Of a DNA stretch of 64,000 nt, positions 53,017-63,301 are shown piece by piece. This stretch comes from Harmonia axyridis (Eukaryota > Arthropoda > Insecta > Coleoptera > Coccinellidae). The position numbers and the translations under genes were made by a program. Each line of letters starts with the position of its first letter. Within the stretch, counting starts at the first letter, position 1. The stretch lies in the NCBI RefSeq assembly GCF_914767665.1, contig NC_059501.1:23598501-23662500 (forward strand), in the 5' to 3' direction. Below the pieces are notes generated by a model. It had not been told where the DNA came from. It saw nothing but the letters and a program-made list of their open reading frames with translations, and ran no database searches.

Positions 53017-54599
53017 CACTGCTCAACAATTGATAGGGATCACTTACTTGTTCTAAATTCATTTCTGAAATATTCGCTCCAAGATTATAAATTTAGTCAG
53101 ATATCAGAGTATTTTCAGTTGATAATATGGTTCACTTGAGAAAAGAATGAAAAAATGGAAAGTTGGAGAGAAAAAAAGACTTTATTAGGAACACTCAAAA
53201 TTCTGTGTTTGAATAACATAAAAATTTTATGATGAAACCACAAGAAGGCTGAAGTTTCGGTTAAGCTAGTACCTAGTTGGTCCCCCACTAGCTCGTCTCA
53301 AGCATTCTACCCTACGAGGCATACTTTCGATCAAACGATTTATAAAATTTTGGGGCAAATTCGTCCAAATATTCCGTAAAGCGTTAGAAAGGTCCTCCAG
53401 GTTATTGATCGGTTGTTCTAAGGTTGACAATTGTCTAGACATCTCAGACCAGACATGTTCGATGCAATTCATGTCTGGAGAGCGAGCTGGCCAGTCCATC
53501 CTATCAATAGCATGAGTTTCTAGCGCTTCATTAACCAGACGACTACGGTGTGGACGGGCATTATCGTCAATTAAAATGAAATTCTCGCCCACGGCAGCCG
53601 CAAACGGAACAATTATGGGTTCAATAATCATATCGTGATATCTCTGGCTGGTCATGGTGGTGTTCTGCAGAACAACCAACTCTGTGCGTTGGTTCAAACA
53701 AATGCCTCCCCATACACATATAGAACCTCCGCCAAAAGCTGTTGTGGGTACCATAAACTGTTCTGCATACCTTCGACCTCTTTCCCTCCAAGCAAGAATA
53801 CGTCCATCGGAGTTGACCAAACGAAATCTAGACTCATCCGTAAATAAACATCGGCTCCAATCTTCAAGTGTCCGATTGCGGTGCTCCTCAGCCCATTGCC
53901 GTCGATGAACCCGGTGTTCCCTATTCAAACGGGGATGTTGTACCCTCCTACGTGCTCTCAATCCACGAACATGTAGTCGTCGTCTTACAGTCTGGTTCGA
54001 AATTAGAACTCCTGTTGCAACTCTCAGTGATCTATTGAGCCGCGACGCCGGGTAAGTGGGATTTCTCCTAGCATTGAGGATCAAAAGACGATCTTCGGCA
54101 GCTGTTGTACTGCGCAGCCGACCTACCCCATGAACATAAGCTATTGAGTCGTTTTGGATGAACCTATTCCAAGCCCGACTCACGACACTTTGCGAAACAT
54201 TCAACCGCCGGGACACTTCTCGCTGGGACAAACCTTCCTGTATCCACCGTATGATTTGGTCCAGTTGCACATGAGCCAAACGTCTTCTCGGCATGACTGA
54301 TAAGCTGATATTGTTCTCATTTCATCAATTATTGTCACCTTATGTGTTTGAACGAGAGAAAAAAACAGATTTAATAACAAATACCACATTGCTTTTCACT
54401 CCACCTGTAACAGCCTACAGATAATAATCGATTTTGTGAACAAAAGCCGATGAAGTGAGGAAGACTTTGATATAATCAACTCAAAACATCTTACTTTTTC
54501 CTTAGAGAACATATAATGTACAGATATTCACGAGATAACTTGAAAAAAATACAAATGAAGAGAAGTTCATAAGTGATCCCTAGCAATCGTTGATCAGTG
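53017..54599 (-). mobile_element. Intact Tc1 element
   Basis: TA duplications at 53,015-53,016 and 54,600-54,601 flank ~30-bp terminal repeats starting 'cactgctcaacaattga' (right end: 'cactgatcaacgattgc'), with 'agggatcactta' conserved in both. Length 1,583 bp with one full transposase gene on the minus strand. It is the best-preserved DNA transposon in the window. Confidence 0.92.
53266..54294 (-). CDS. Tc1 transposase (DD34E), full length
   Basis: The 342-residue cut-and-paste transposase would bind its own terminal repeats in the nucleus and insert at TA. Residues ~10-45 hold a first helix-turn-helix (QREVSRRLNVSQSVVSR), ~60-110 a second one, and an R-rich nuclear-localisation-like stretch (RRRLHVRGLRARRRVQH). 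The catalytic triad is D153 (FTDESRF), D244 (LIDDNARPH) and E279 (SPDMNCIEHVW), with 34 residues between the last two. Tc1 transposases are normally 340-345 residues, so nothing is missing. The start at 54,294 gives MPRRRL and is preceded by a non-coding leader up to the terminal repeat. The frame has no stop or shift, suggesting recent activity. Confidence 0.93.
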   Translation of the reverse strand: MPRRRLAHVQLDQIIRWIQEGLSQREVSRRLNVSQSVVSRAWNRFIQNDSIAYVHGVGRLRSTTAAEDRLLILNARRNPTYPASRLNRSLRVATGVLISNQTVRRRLHVRGLRARRRVQHPRLNREHRVHRRQWAEEHRNRTLEDWSRCLFTDESRFRLVNSDGRILAWRERGRRYAEQFMVPTTAFGGGSICVWGGICLNQRTELVVLQNTTMTSQRYHDMIIEPIIVPFAAAVGENFILIDDNARPHRSRLVNEALETHAIDRMDWPARSPDMNCIEHVWSEMSRQLSTLEQPINNLEDLSNALRNIWTNLPQNFINRLIESMPRRVECLRRASGGPTRY

Positions 54600-54607
54600 T
54601 ATATCAG

Positions 54608-54702
54608 AAATTCAGAAAACAAACTTCAAGTGCGCCAAAAGACGTGAAATTCATCGGTTGTTTCACGTGTTTTGGCGCACTTGAAGTTTGTTTTCTGAAT
54701 TT
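54608..54702. repeat. Near-perfect 42-bp-arm hairpin
   Basis: Arms 54,608-54,649 and 54,661-54,702 match at 41 of 42 positions around an 11-nt loop. 'ttttggcgcacttgaagttt' is in the right arm. It begins 7 bp outside the Tc1 right target duplication. There is no transposon hallmark beyond the fold. Confidence 0.85.
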
Positions 54703-54709
54703 TTTATAT

Positions 54710-54935
54710 ATTTAGGTATTTATTTCGAAATATTTCGAGTTAAAATGAAACGTTGATTCCCTATGGGACATAAGAAGTGCGTTCTTTGTGGAGAATCGTG
54801 TGAATTGAAGTATCGTATCACTGATATGTCTTCATTTTCGCGCGCTTCTTGTCAAATTTGATATAGTTCATGTTGGGGACAAAATTTGCTTACTGAAAAT
54901 AACATATGCTCCATCTATCTATGTTCATTACTCTG
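54710..54935. other. Short unassigned spacer
   Basis: Nothing recognised between the hairpin and the next foldback. Confidence 0.3.
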
Positions 54936-54937
54936 AG

Positions 54938-55975
54938 GTTATACCGGAAACCGACTACCACTTCCTCATTTCAAATGGCACACCCAGTATATTATTGCAT
55001 CTTTAGATAGCTTATTTGATGCCTATTTCAGCAATATGCCATACTTTGGGTATGAACTCAACGTACGGTTGATGAGTTAATGGGATTCTTATGAAAAAAA
55101 TGGTGGCGATGATGACTAACATTTTTTTAAACATTTCTGGAATTTTTTTTCCAAAAAACCTATTTCATCTTCGATTCCGTAAATACGTAGTATTATAAGA
55201 CTGTTTGCGGTTTGGAGCAAAAATGTTCATCCGAACCTAATGACCTTGAACAACTCAAATTCATCAAAGCTCAAGATTTCCAAATTAAAACCTATATTTT
55301 TTATTATTTCAGTCAATTCTACGTATCAAAATTGGATGTTTACTTAAGCAAACCCTATACCTTAAATGAATACTTCAGAAGTAATCGAGGAAGAACTTTA
55401 AACTCTATTGTTCGTTGGGGTTGTTGAGAAATTCATAAACCACTTATATTTTCATATACGAATAATTAATTAAAATTCATAATTTGTCAAATTCAATTAT
55501 CTTCGTGTGTTTTCCGGAAATCACAGTCCACAGACTACTCCATACAGTTAGAAATTGCGGTTTTTCCTCATTTGAAGTTCCACCTCTATAACTCTTCAAT
55601 TGTTCATTTTAGGTATACGGTTTGCTCAGGTTACCCCCCTCTTTTATACGTAGAATCGACTGAAATATTAAAAAATATAGTTTCTAATTTGAAAATATTG
55701 AGATTCGATGAATTTGAGTTTCTAAGTTCGTGGCATATAGCTGAAATTGTCATCAAATAAGCTTTCTAATGATGCATAATATACTGGGTGTGCCATTTGA
55801 AATAAGGAAGTAGTAGTCCGTTTCCGGTATAACCGGAAGTTGAAGAGATCTGAAAATATTTTTGGTATAAGTATCATTATATAAAACCCCAACATGCAAA
55901 TTTTCAGCACGAAATTATTATTAGTTTTCCATGAACATCTAATAGGCTATCGCGGTGAATCACCCCCAATGAGTT
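54938..55975. mobile_element. Foldback family B, copy 1
   Basis: The left arm 54,938-55,325 and right arm 55,612-55,850 are complementary: 'ataccggaaaccgactacca', 'ggcacacccagtata', 'tttcagtcaattctacgtat' each have inverted partners. The right side continues into the 'ttttcagcac..aaatta', 'ctaataggcta' end shared with 48,283 and 52,246. The centre (55,325-55,610) is AT-rich with a motif-free 71-codon frame. Copy 2 is at 60,113-61,290. Confidence 0.65.
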
Positions 55976-55979
55976 TTCT

Positions 55980-57139
55980 CTTTTTATTTAAGTTTTCGGA
56001 CGATTCCGTTCCATTTATACTTTTTCAGAAAGCTGATAAAAAAAAGAATTGATGTATATAATTTGTAAGCCAAATTCCATGGAGTTTTCTTGAGTGAGTC
56101 ACAATTGATTTAAAGAATATTTCCAAAATAACTTGTGGCTTCTTTACTTCAATGATATCTAAGATGGTAAAAGTTTAGGGCGACCATTGTCCCCCTTTTT
56201 AAAATGAACCCATATTCTTCTTTGAGTTTTCACACTTCAATAGTTTTTACACAATTTATTCTTTACCAAAACAACTCAGAGATTTTCTGACAAATCAGAA
56301 AAGCGCTGTAGCTCAGTAGCTATGCACTTTTGACCCAAGTAGATTGAAATTAATTTGTTGCAAATGACCTCTAGTGAGATCCCTTCAAAGGATCATGTAG
56401 AGTTACCAAACATCCTGTAGAGTCAAACATAAAAACTTCAAGAATTAATTGTGTGTCGAAGTAAAGCACTCGGTTAAAACGGATGAATCAATAAATGATA
56501 AACAATTTGTAAGTGTTATCAAAATCGATCCTGAAATACTGATTCAAGATAAGACTATTTGTTGAAATATAAACGCATAACTTCTTGCATTGCCTGCGGT
56601 TATCATGTTAGAAAATTGCTTGTATTTTACTTACTGATTTGTTCATCCGATGCCTCATGTAAATGCAATTTAAAAAAATGGGCATTTAAATCTCTTTCGA
56701 GCAGGTCGCTCTGATTATCAGCCTTGTTAAGACCATTGGGAAACATTCCAGGGGAAAATAAATAACTGTTATGGCGTCTGTTCGGTATGTATTCAATCCA
56801 ATTGTACAAGTACACTGTAAGAATTATGGACGGCAGTTTGGAATTTATGGCAATATACAAGTTGTTGAATTGAAAATTACCTTTGGCTACTGACTGTTAA
56901 CACTTGGAAAAAATTGAGTCGGTAGTTGGTTGTAGGAACTTTTGCTGTTTTCTTTTAGGATGTACCAGGGTATCTCTGAAAATAAAAGCATTCTCTATGT
57001 TTCAAATCCCCATATAAATTCTAATTACATGAGAAAAAAACAATTATTGTTGTCTCAAACCCACAGATATTATTCATTTTTCTAAAAAAACTTAGGTGTA
57101 AAATAGAAAGATATCTCAAAATTCTACCAATACTTAAAA
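55980..57139. other. Unassigned sequence
   Basis: At 56,306-56,325 'gctgtagctcagtagct' resembles a tRNA A box, but no matching B box or cloverleaf follows. No protein-coding gene is supported. Confidence 0.35.
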
Positions 57140-57141
57140 TA

Positions 57142-58349
57142 GGCTAATTGAAAAGTCCCCGGTCTACCATAGTAAAATACATTTTTTTTGGCAAAATTCG
57201 ATTTTATTAAACAACATAGTTGCCTTCGAGGGCGAAACAGAGATTATAGCGATCTTTCAACTGTTCGCTTAATTACTTCTTCATTAGCGCTAAATTTCTT
57301 TCCAGCGAGCATTCTTTTGAAGTCTAAGAACAGGAAGAAGTCGCTGGGGGCCAGATCTGGCGAATACGGTGGATGCAGTAGAAATTCGAAGCCCAATTCA
57401 TGCAATTTTGCCATTGTTTTCATTGATTTGTGACACAGCGCATTGTCTCGATGAAACAGCACGTTTTTTTTCTTCAAATGGGGCCGTTTTTTAACGATTC
57501 CATCTTTTAAGCGATCCAATAACGCTATATAATAATCGCTGTTCATGGTCTGGCCCTTTTGGAGGTAATCAATGAATATTATACCTTGCGCATCCCAGAA
57601 TACTGCTGTCATAACCTTGCCAGCTGACTGTTGTGTTTTTCTTCGCTTTGGATTCGGTTCATCGTGTGCAATCCACTCAGCTGACTGTCGATTGGGCTCC
57701 GGAGTGAATTGTTGGATCCACGTTTCATCCATTGTCACATTTCGATGCAAAAATTCAGGTTCATTGCACTCAAAGAGCTTCAAAAACTGCTCAGAATCAT
57801 TAACACGTTAATGCTTTTGATCGATTGTGAGCTCGCGCGGCACCCATGTACAAATATTCCTGAATGATATGATGTACACGTTCTGATGATATCTTCATAA
57901 TGTCTGCTATCTCGATCATCTTCACTTTACGGTCATTCAAAATTCATGAATTTTTTTGATGCTGTCGTCGGTGACTGCCTCTTTTGGGCGTCCACTGCTT
58001 TCGCTGTCTTCGCTGCTCATTTCACCACGTTAAAACTTTGCATACCAATCAATGATGTTTGATTTTCCTGGTGCACACTCCGAAAACTCTTCATCAAGCC
58101 AAGATTTTGTTTCAACTGTACTTTTTTCCCTTCAAAAAGCAATATTTTATCAGCAGGCGGAATTCTTTTTTCATCTTTTTTCAAATAACAAATGTAGCTA
58201 CACTCAAAACGCAATATCTCACAAACTAATGGTCGGACTGCTGTCAAATTTTGACACATATCGTTTGAAGGTTGGTACTACTGCAAATGATATGGATTTA
58301 ATACTATCATCGCTGTAGGTGCATCAGACCGGGAACTTTTCAATTGACC
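57142..58349 (-). mobile_element. Mariner element, full length but inactive
   Basis: TA duplications at 57,140-57,141 and 58,350-58,351 flank terminal repeats 'ggctaattgaaaagtcccc' and the complement of 'ggtcaattgaaaagttccc'. It is 1,208 bp, the usual mariner size. It serves as the unbroken reference for the nested mariner at 10.3-14.4 kb. Confidence 0.88.
57244..58200 (-). pseudogene. Mariner (DD34D) transposase with frameshifts
   Basis: The minus strand encodes KDEKRIPPADKILLFEGK near 58,190, a disrupted N-terminal half, and from 57,783 a 180-codon open part. This has VTMDETWIQQFTPE (first D), FHRDNALCHKSMKT (second D) and PPYSPDLAPSDFFLF (third D), 34 residues apart. The last part ends prematurely at VERSL instead of the usual ...YFEAKDK tail, because of a deletion near 57,265. 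Two or more frameshifts lie between 57,800 and 58,020. It is not functional as it stands. Confidence 0.85.
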
Positions 58350-58351
58350 TA

Positions 58352-59025
58352 ATAATATAGTTTACTGACAGGGAATCGAGTGCTCAAAAACATCGAATGC
58401 TCTCAATGAAAAATATTCTATCATCTAGAGAATAAATTTATAGAATCGGTTTATTTGACTTTCACAGAAAATATAAGTGGAAATAGTCCCTTGGGAATTC
58501 TTCTCACCCAATAAATAATAATGTTCCATTAATTCCGATGAAAGTTATCTTTCAATTTGTCCTTCTATCAGCAGCAGTCCGAAAGCCCAGGTATATTAAG
58601 CTAGATTGGAAATGGTCGATGTGAATTGGTTCCATTCCTTTTTATAGGAGAGATTTTAATGGTTTCATTATAGATATCATTGTTTCGGTTGGGTCTTCAT
58701 TATTATCAATGCATTGGTTCGTTTTGTTGGAATTCAGGTCGATAAGAGCATTGGACTATGAGGAAAAGGACGACGCATTTATTTTTATAACTCGTCTTGT
58801 TCACTCCATGTAAATTTCATGAGCTACCCTAAAAAAATTATGTCTGATTTTGTATGGGGGTATTTCATAAAATTTCCACCTCAATCAGATTCAATGAAAA
58901 TTTTAACAACTTTATCTCTGACTTATACTTCTGTTGAACTGTTAGATAGTTTAGGGGGCGCTAAGTCAGAAGTTCATTGTTTTGTTCATTTCACTTCGAA
59001 ATTTCAAATGTAATGATAGAATTCT
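58352..59025. other. Unassigned sequence
   Basis: No gene, repeat partner or motif noticed. Confidence 0.35.
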
Positions 59026-59027
59026 CT

Positions 59028-59403
59028 TAACGGAAACAGAAGTTCCATCAAATTCGCATGAAAACACCTGAAGGTCGCAAAGCGATAATTTCATGCGTTC
59101 TGAAGTTATGGCCGAAAGAAGATATTCTTCAACTGATGCACTGCGAAAAATCAAATTGTGTTTTAAGTTCTGACAGAAACAGAAATCCCATCAAAATTGT
59201 ATGAAAAAACCTCAAGGTCGCAAAGCGATAGCTTCAAGGGTTCTGGAGTTCTTTCTTCTTTCGGCCATAACTCCAGAACGCTTGAAGCTATCGCTTTGCG
59301 ACCTTTTGGTTTTTTCATACAAATTTGATGGGATTTCTATTTCTGTTAGAACTTGAAGACATAATTTGGTTTTTCGCAGTGCATCAGTTGAAAATCATGA
59401 TAT
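59028..59403. repeat. Tandem-then-inverted ~145-bp unit forming a palindrome
   Basis: One unit ('cagaa.tcccatcaaa', 'aaggtcgcaaagcgata', 'gttctg.agttatggccgaa', 'ctgatgcactgcgaaaaa') occurs at 59,028-59,170. It is followed by a partial direct copy 59,171-59,252 and a complete inverted copy 59,262-59,403. The inner arms are nearly identical ('aaggtcgcaaagcgatagct'). This is either a MITE dimer or a satellite-like repeat that inverted. Confidence 0.75.
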
Positions 59404-59404
59404 C

Positions 59405-59995
59405 AACGTACAGGGTGATCCAATATTCACGAAAATAGAAAAAGTCTAAAATTTTCCTGGTCCGGATCTGATTTATTCGATTTCTGGAATTGTGAAGGAA
59501 GACGAATTGTGAAGGGTGACGAAACTTCAAAAATTGAAATTATTCGTTGGTTTAATTGAAGTGTTATTGGACTATAAAAAAATTCACTCATAAGGGAATT
59601 GATCAACCTGTATGACCGTGCCAAACAGAGATTTAGAAATTTTATTATGAATTTATTCTTTGTGGTTAAGAAAACGGAAAAAATACGAATGTTCACGTAC
59701 AGGGTGATCCAATATTCAATAAAATAGGAAAAGTCTGAAATTTTCCTAGTTCGGATCTGATTTACTCGATTTCAGAAATATTGAAGGAAGGCGCTAGTAA
59801 AGGGTGACAAAACTTCAAAATTTGAAATTATACGGTCGATCAGTTAAAGAGTTATTGATCTGTGAAATTTCACCCATAAGATGAACATCACCCTGTATAT
59901 CCCAAACGAAGGTACCTCTTGATACGAGCCCTCCATGATGTCCTCAACTCATGGTATTCGTTTGTCGCATTCTTCCCGGGACACCCTGTATAAAA
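59405..59995. repeat. Two direct copies of an 'acagggtgatcc' element
   Basis: 'acgtacagggtgatccaata' occurs at 59,408 and 59,696, each followed by 'aaattttcct.gt.cggatct' and 'gaagg...g.cgaaacttcaa'-like blocks for ~170 bp. The second closes at 'catcaccctgtatat' (59,888). Another element end 'cgggacaccctgtata' is at 59,978. These are short non-autonomous DNA transposons inserted side by side. Confidence 0.55.
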
Positions 59996-60399
59996 AACCT
60001 TATGTTTCAGTAACAACACATCACACAGAGTTGACATTTTTCAAGTGAATATAAAATAACAATTTCAAGCTTTGTGCGAACTCATGTTGATCATCTCATC
60101 AAAATCAAATAATATTCCTTATTTTAAATGGCACATCCAGTATATTATTGCCCCTTCAGATAGTTTTTTTAATGACAATTTCAGCAATATGCCATACTTC
60201 TTGTGAAAATTCAACGGTTCATAGTTAATGGGATTCTTATGAAAAAAAATAGTGGCAACGTGGACTCATATTTTTTTTTGAATACCTATTTCTGCAGAAA
60301 AAGTTTTTTTCGAGAAAACATTTTTAACTTTTTTAAGTATTGTAAGACTGTTTGAGGTTTGGACCAAAGATATACAACGTAAGAAAAAACTGAATAAGA

Positions 60400-60641
60400 A
60401 ATCCATAACGAGAACACAAGACTTGAAAGATGTACTTAATCTCCTGCAATGTAAGCCGCCTCAACACCCACAAAGAAAATTTACCTCATGCACGCCAAAG
60501 TGAGAACTGTACGACTTGATTGTTGCTTAGTTTATATTATGTAGATACCCTTTTTTTTGTGAGTTCATAATGTAATCCAAACATATTTTTGGCTGAAGGT
60601 CGATGGCCACAAATACATTTTTATTGTTATTATTATTATAC
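60400..60641 (+). mobile_element. LINE 3' end with (TTA)n tail
   Basis: 'gctgaaggtcgatggccaca' followed by 'aatacatttttattg' and (TTA)n up to 60,641 fits the 3' end of a 5'-truncated LINE. No coding motif remains. Confidence 0.35.
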
Positions 60642-60889
60642 AGGGTGCTTATGAGAAGATGATGAAATTAGACAACTCATATTCATCAAAACTCAAGATT
60701 TTCAAATTAAAACCTATATATTTTTTATCATTTCAGTCAATACCACGTATGAAAAGACGGACTCTTCTTATACGTAGAATTGACTGAAATAATAAAAAAG
60801 TAGGTTGTAATTTGAAACTGATATTGAGGCTCGATGAATTTGTGTTGTCTAAGTTCATGATCCATGAACACCCTGTACCTACACTTCTG
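60640..60889. mobile_element. Palindromic MITE
   Basis: It starts 'tacagggtgcttatg' and ends with the complement near 60,889. The arms carry 'gacaactcatattcatcaaa', 'tttcagtcaat.c.acgtat' and partners. The same sequence forms the inner part of family B copy 1 (55,237-55,735), so both foldbacks share it. Confidence 0.6.
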
Positions 60890-61284
60890 GCCTTACCCGC
60901 AAATAGTCGAAAATTACTACGTATGGGCAGAATCGAAAATGAAAAAGGTTTTCAAAAAAAAATATTTTCTGCATAAATATCTAAAAAAATAAATGTGAGT
61001 TCCCGTGGCGACAATTTTTTTCATAAGAATCTCATTAACTCAATAACTGTTGAGTTTTTACCCAAGCTATGGCATATTGTCGAAATTTTCATAAAAAAGG
61101 CTAGTTAATGTTGCAATAATATACTGGGTATGCCATTCGAAATAGGAAAGTAGTAGTCTGTTTCCGGTATAACCGGAAGATGTAAAGGTCTGAAAATATT
61201 TTAGTGATGAAGAACATTGTCACAAACCTCAATTTGCAAAATTTCAGCACAAAATTATGATTAGTTTTTTATAAACGTCTAATA

Positions 61285-61468
61285 GGACTCTGTATAGTGT
61301 ATACATCTTCAATAAACTACCTGAGAAGATCAAATATTGTAATAATTATAGAGAATTCAAAAAATGTTTAATGAGTTATATTTATGAAGAATTTAATTGA
61401 GTTAGTGGAGTACATTTAAATTGTTTTCAATAGCCGAGTGCTAAATAAAGTTTATTATTATTATTACA
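61285..61468 (+). pseudogene. LINE C-terminus and (TTA)n tail
   Basis: The frame reads YIFNKLPEKIKYCNNYRE then FKKCLMSYIYEEFN and a stop at ~61,397, followed by 'ataaagtttattattattat' at 61,446-61,466. (F/Y)N.LP..I......FK..L..YL is the usual last motif of several insect LINE ORF2 proteins. It is 5'-truncated and inserted at the edge of foldback B copy 2. Confidence 0.55.
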
Positions 61469-61469
61469 G

Positions 61470-62230
61470 TTCTGGAATTAACGCATTAATGAACTAGCGC
61501 ATAACGTTCTTGACTTCACTTCAGTGGCCTTCCTCATTTCTTCATTACAATTCTTCCTTTTCTTCAAAATTGCTTGAATTTCTGTGTTACTCCTGCGTAA
61601 AATTCCCAGTATTGTTCATGCGGATGAAATGCACGGATATAAACATGAAAAACAAACAACGCGTCATATTCGCGGTATTTTCACCTCTCCTCCGATACTC
61701 CCAACACGAGGGATATCAGTGGAAACATAAAATAAGCTAGCCAAGAGAGTATTCAACATCGTTATTTCCATGAAATCAAAGACCCCCGCGGACTCTCACA
61801 CACAAATATGCATTCACATCCCAGAATTTTTATGATAGTTGTGTTTGCTCTGTCGTACATATACCTAGCGCCTTCACACTGTTTATTCATACACAGGGCA
61901 ATTAATAACGCATTCTTCTCGTCCGAATATTTCTTGTACAGTGTACCTGTTATTAAAAGCACCGACAAAATATTTGTCCCAGACACACACTGCTCGACAA
62001 GCTGTAAACGAGATGAATTCATTTAGGAAATGAATTTATTCATTCGCTGTCACATTTTACACAGGCATTTGGTCCTTCAACAGGTAAACGCCGAAGCCGA
62101 CGTGAATAGTACTCGCTAGAGAATACTCGGGAGTATATGATCATTCCTAGAATAGGCTAAGATGACTTCATCAAAGAGTCCAACAACTTATGGTCGTAGA
62201 TAATGAAATATGTAGAAAGTATTCTTAAAA
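61470..62230. other. Unassigned, partly less AT-rich
   Basis: 61,500-62,110 has mixed composition with overlapping frames on both strands (61,762-62,026) and no motif. It may be host DNA. Confidence 0.3.
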
Positions 62231-62234
62231 ACTT

Positions 62235-62825
62235 AAAAAATATTTGGGGCATATGAATAAAAATGGAAAAGAAATTCAAATATTGGAAATTGGGAGAAGA
62301 ATACGCTTAGCATGGGCAGCCTGCGGCAAACTGAATTTAATCTTTAAGGACAAAAATATTCCTCTACACTTAAAACGCAAAACCTACGACAGCTGTATAT
62401 TACCAGTGGAAACTCATGGTCTAGAAACTATGGCAATAACGAAAAAAGTGGCAGAATACCTGACTCTGAGAGTAACTCAAAGGGCCATGGAAAGGATTAT
62501 GCTGGGTATAAGCTTGAGGGACAGAATTTCGAAAACCGAAATACGAAAAAAGACCAGGGTAACTGACATCATGAGTAGAATAGCGAAACTTAAGTGGCAG
62601 TGGGTGGCACATGTTACAAGGCAGTGTGTGGAGAGATGGTCACACAAAGTGACTTTTTTTTTTCGAGAGACAAAAAGAAGCATAGGAAGACCGAGAAAAA
62701 GATGGATAGACGACATAGTCGATGTAGCCGGCAAGCAATGGATGAGAACAACAAAAGACAGAGAAGCCTAGAAAAAACTGGAAGAGGTCTATGTCCGACA
62801 CTGGATGAAAGAAAGCTGAAGAAGT
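62235..62825 (+). pseudogene. RTE-like LINE C-terminal fragment
   Basis: The frame from 62,235 reads YLGHMNKNG, EIGRRIRLAWAACGKLN, CILPVETHGLETMAITKK, RVTQRAMERIMLGISLRD and GRPRKRWIDDIVDVAGKQW. These are the segments following the reverse transcriptase core in RTE-type LINEs. It stops at TAG 62,769 where W is expected. The frame then continues KKLEEVYVRHWMKES to ~62,813, so one nonsense change separates it from the natural end. The endonuclease and reverse transcriptase core are missing (5' truncation). Confidence 0.75.
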
Positions 62826-62829
62826 AGAA

Positions 62830-63300
62830 GAGAAGAAAATTATTAAAAACTACTCCGTTAGATTGGTATCAATAAGATTTCAAATGGGACTAAAGCAAGA
62901 TCATATTGTGTAAAATATCAGAGCAAATGACGTCACATAAGTGTAACCCTAACCTATTGGCAATCGTATACCGTGGCAAGTTTTATTGTTACTTAAGCTG
63001 GCGTTTCGTTGATTAATTTAATTGTTGTTCGCCATTCACTAGTAGTTTATGGATTGAAGATTATGAAAATGTTTTCTTGATAATTACGTAATAAGCAGAG
63101 CAGATACATGTATTTGCGCTAGATTCAAATAAGATGAGAAAATCACTGACGTGCTTCCAGAGATTTTAAGCGTTCAAAAGCTACTGAAATGTAGTTCTGT
63201 GGTCTCCAAGGTTGCAAATGACCAGGCGCTCATAAGCTATTGATTTAATTTTTTTTTTAATTTTTGTTCGATTTCATGCTTGAATTTTCCATTTGCTATT
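62830..63300. other. Unassigned sequence
   Basis: No gene noticed. 'atcactgacgtgcttcc' at ~63,145 recalls words at 2,745 and 7,970, so an old dispersed repeat may be present. Confidence 0.3.
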
Positions 63301-63301
63301 A

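Larger units (their letters stand above)
60113..61290. mobile_element. Foldback family B, copy 2
   Basis: Left 'ggcacatccagtatattatt', 'gttaatgggattcttatga' and complement partners at 61,040-61,140 ('ttcataagaatctcattaac', 'aatatactgggtatgcc') define the arms. The outer right end matches 48,283 and 52,246. A LINE tail (60,400-60,641) and a hairpin (60,640-60,889) sit in the centre. Confidence 0.65.

Noticed and set aside
56306..56375. tRNA-like sequence ('gctgtagctcagtagct' resembles an A box)
   Set aside because: The downstream B-box position is degenerate, no acceptor stem or cloverleaf could be formed by eye, and no terminator run follows. It may be a decayed tRNA-derived SINE but cannot be supported.
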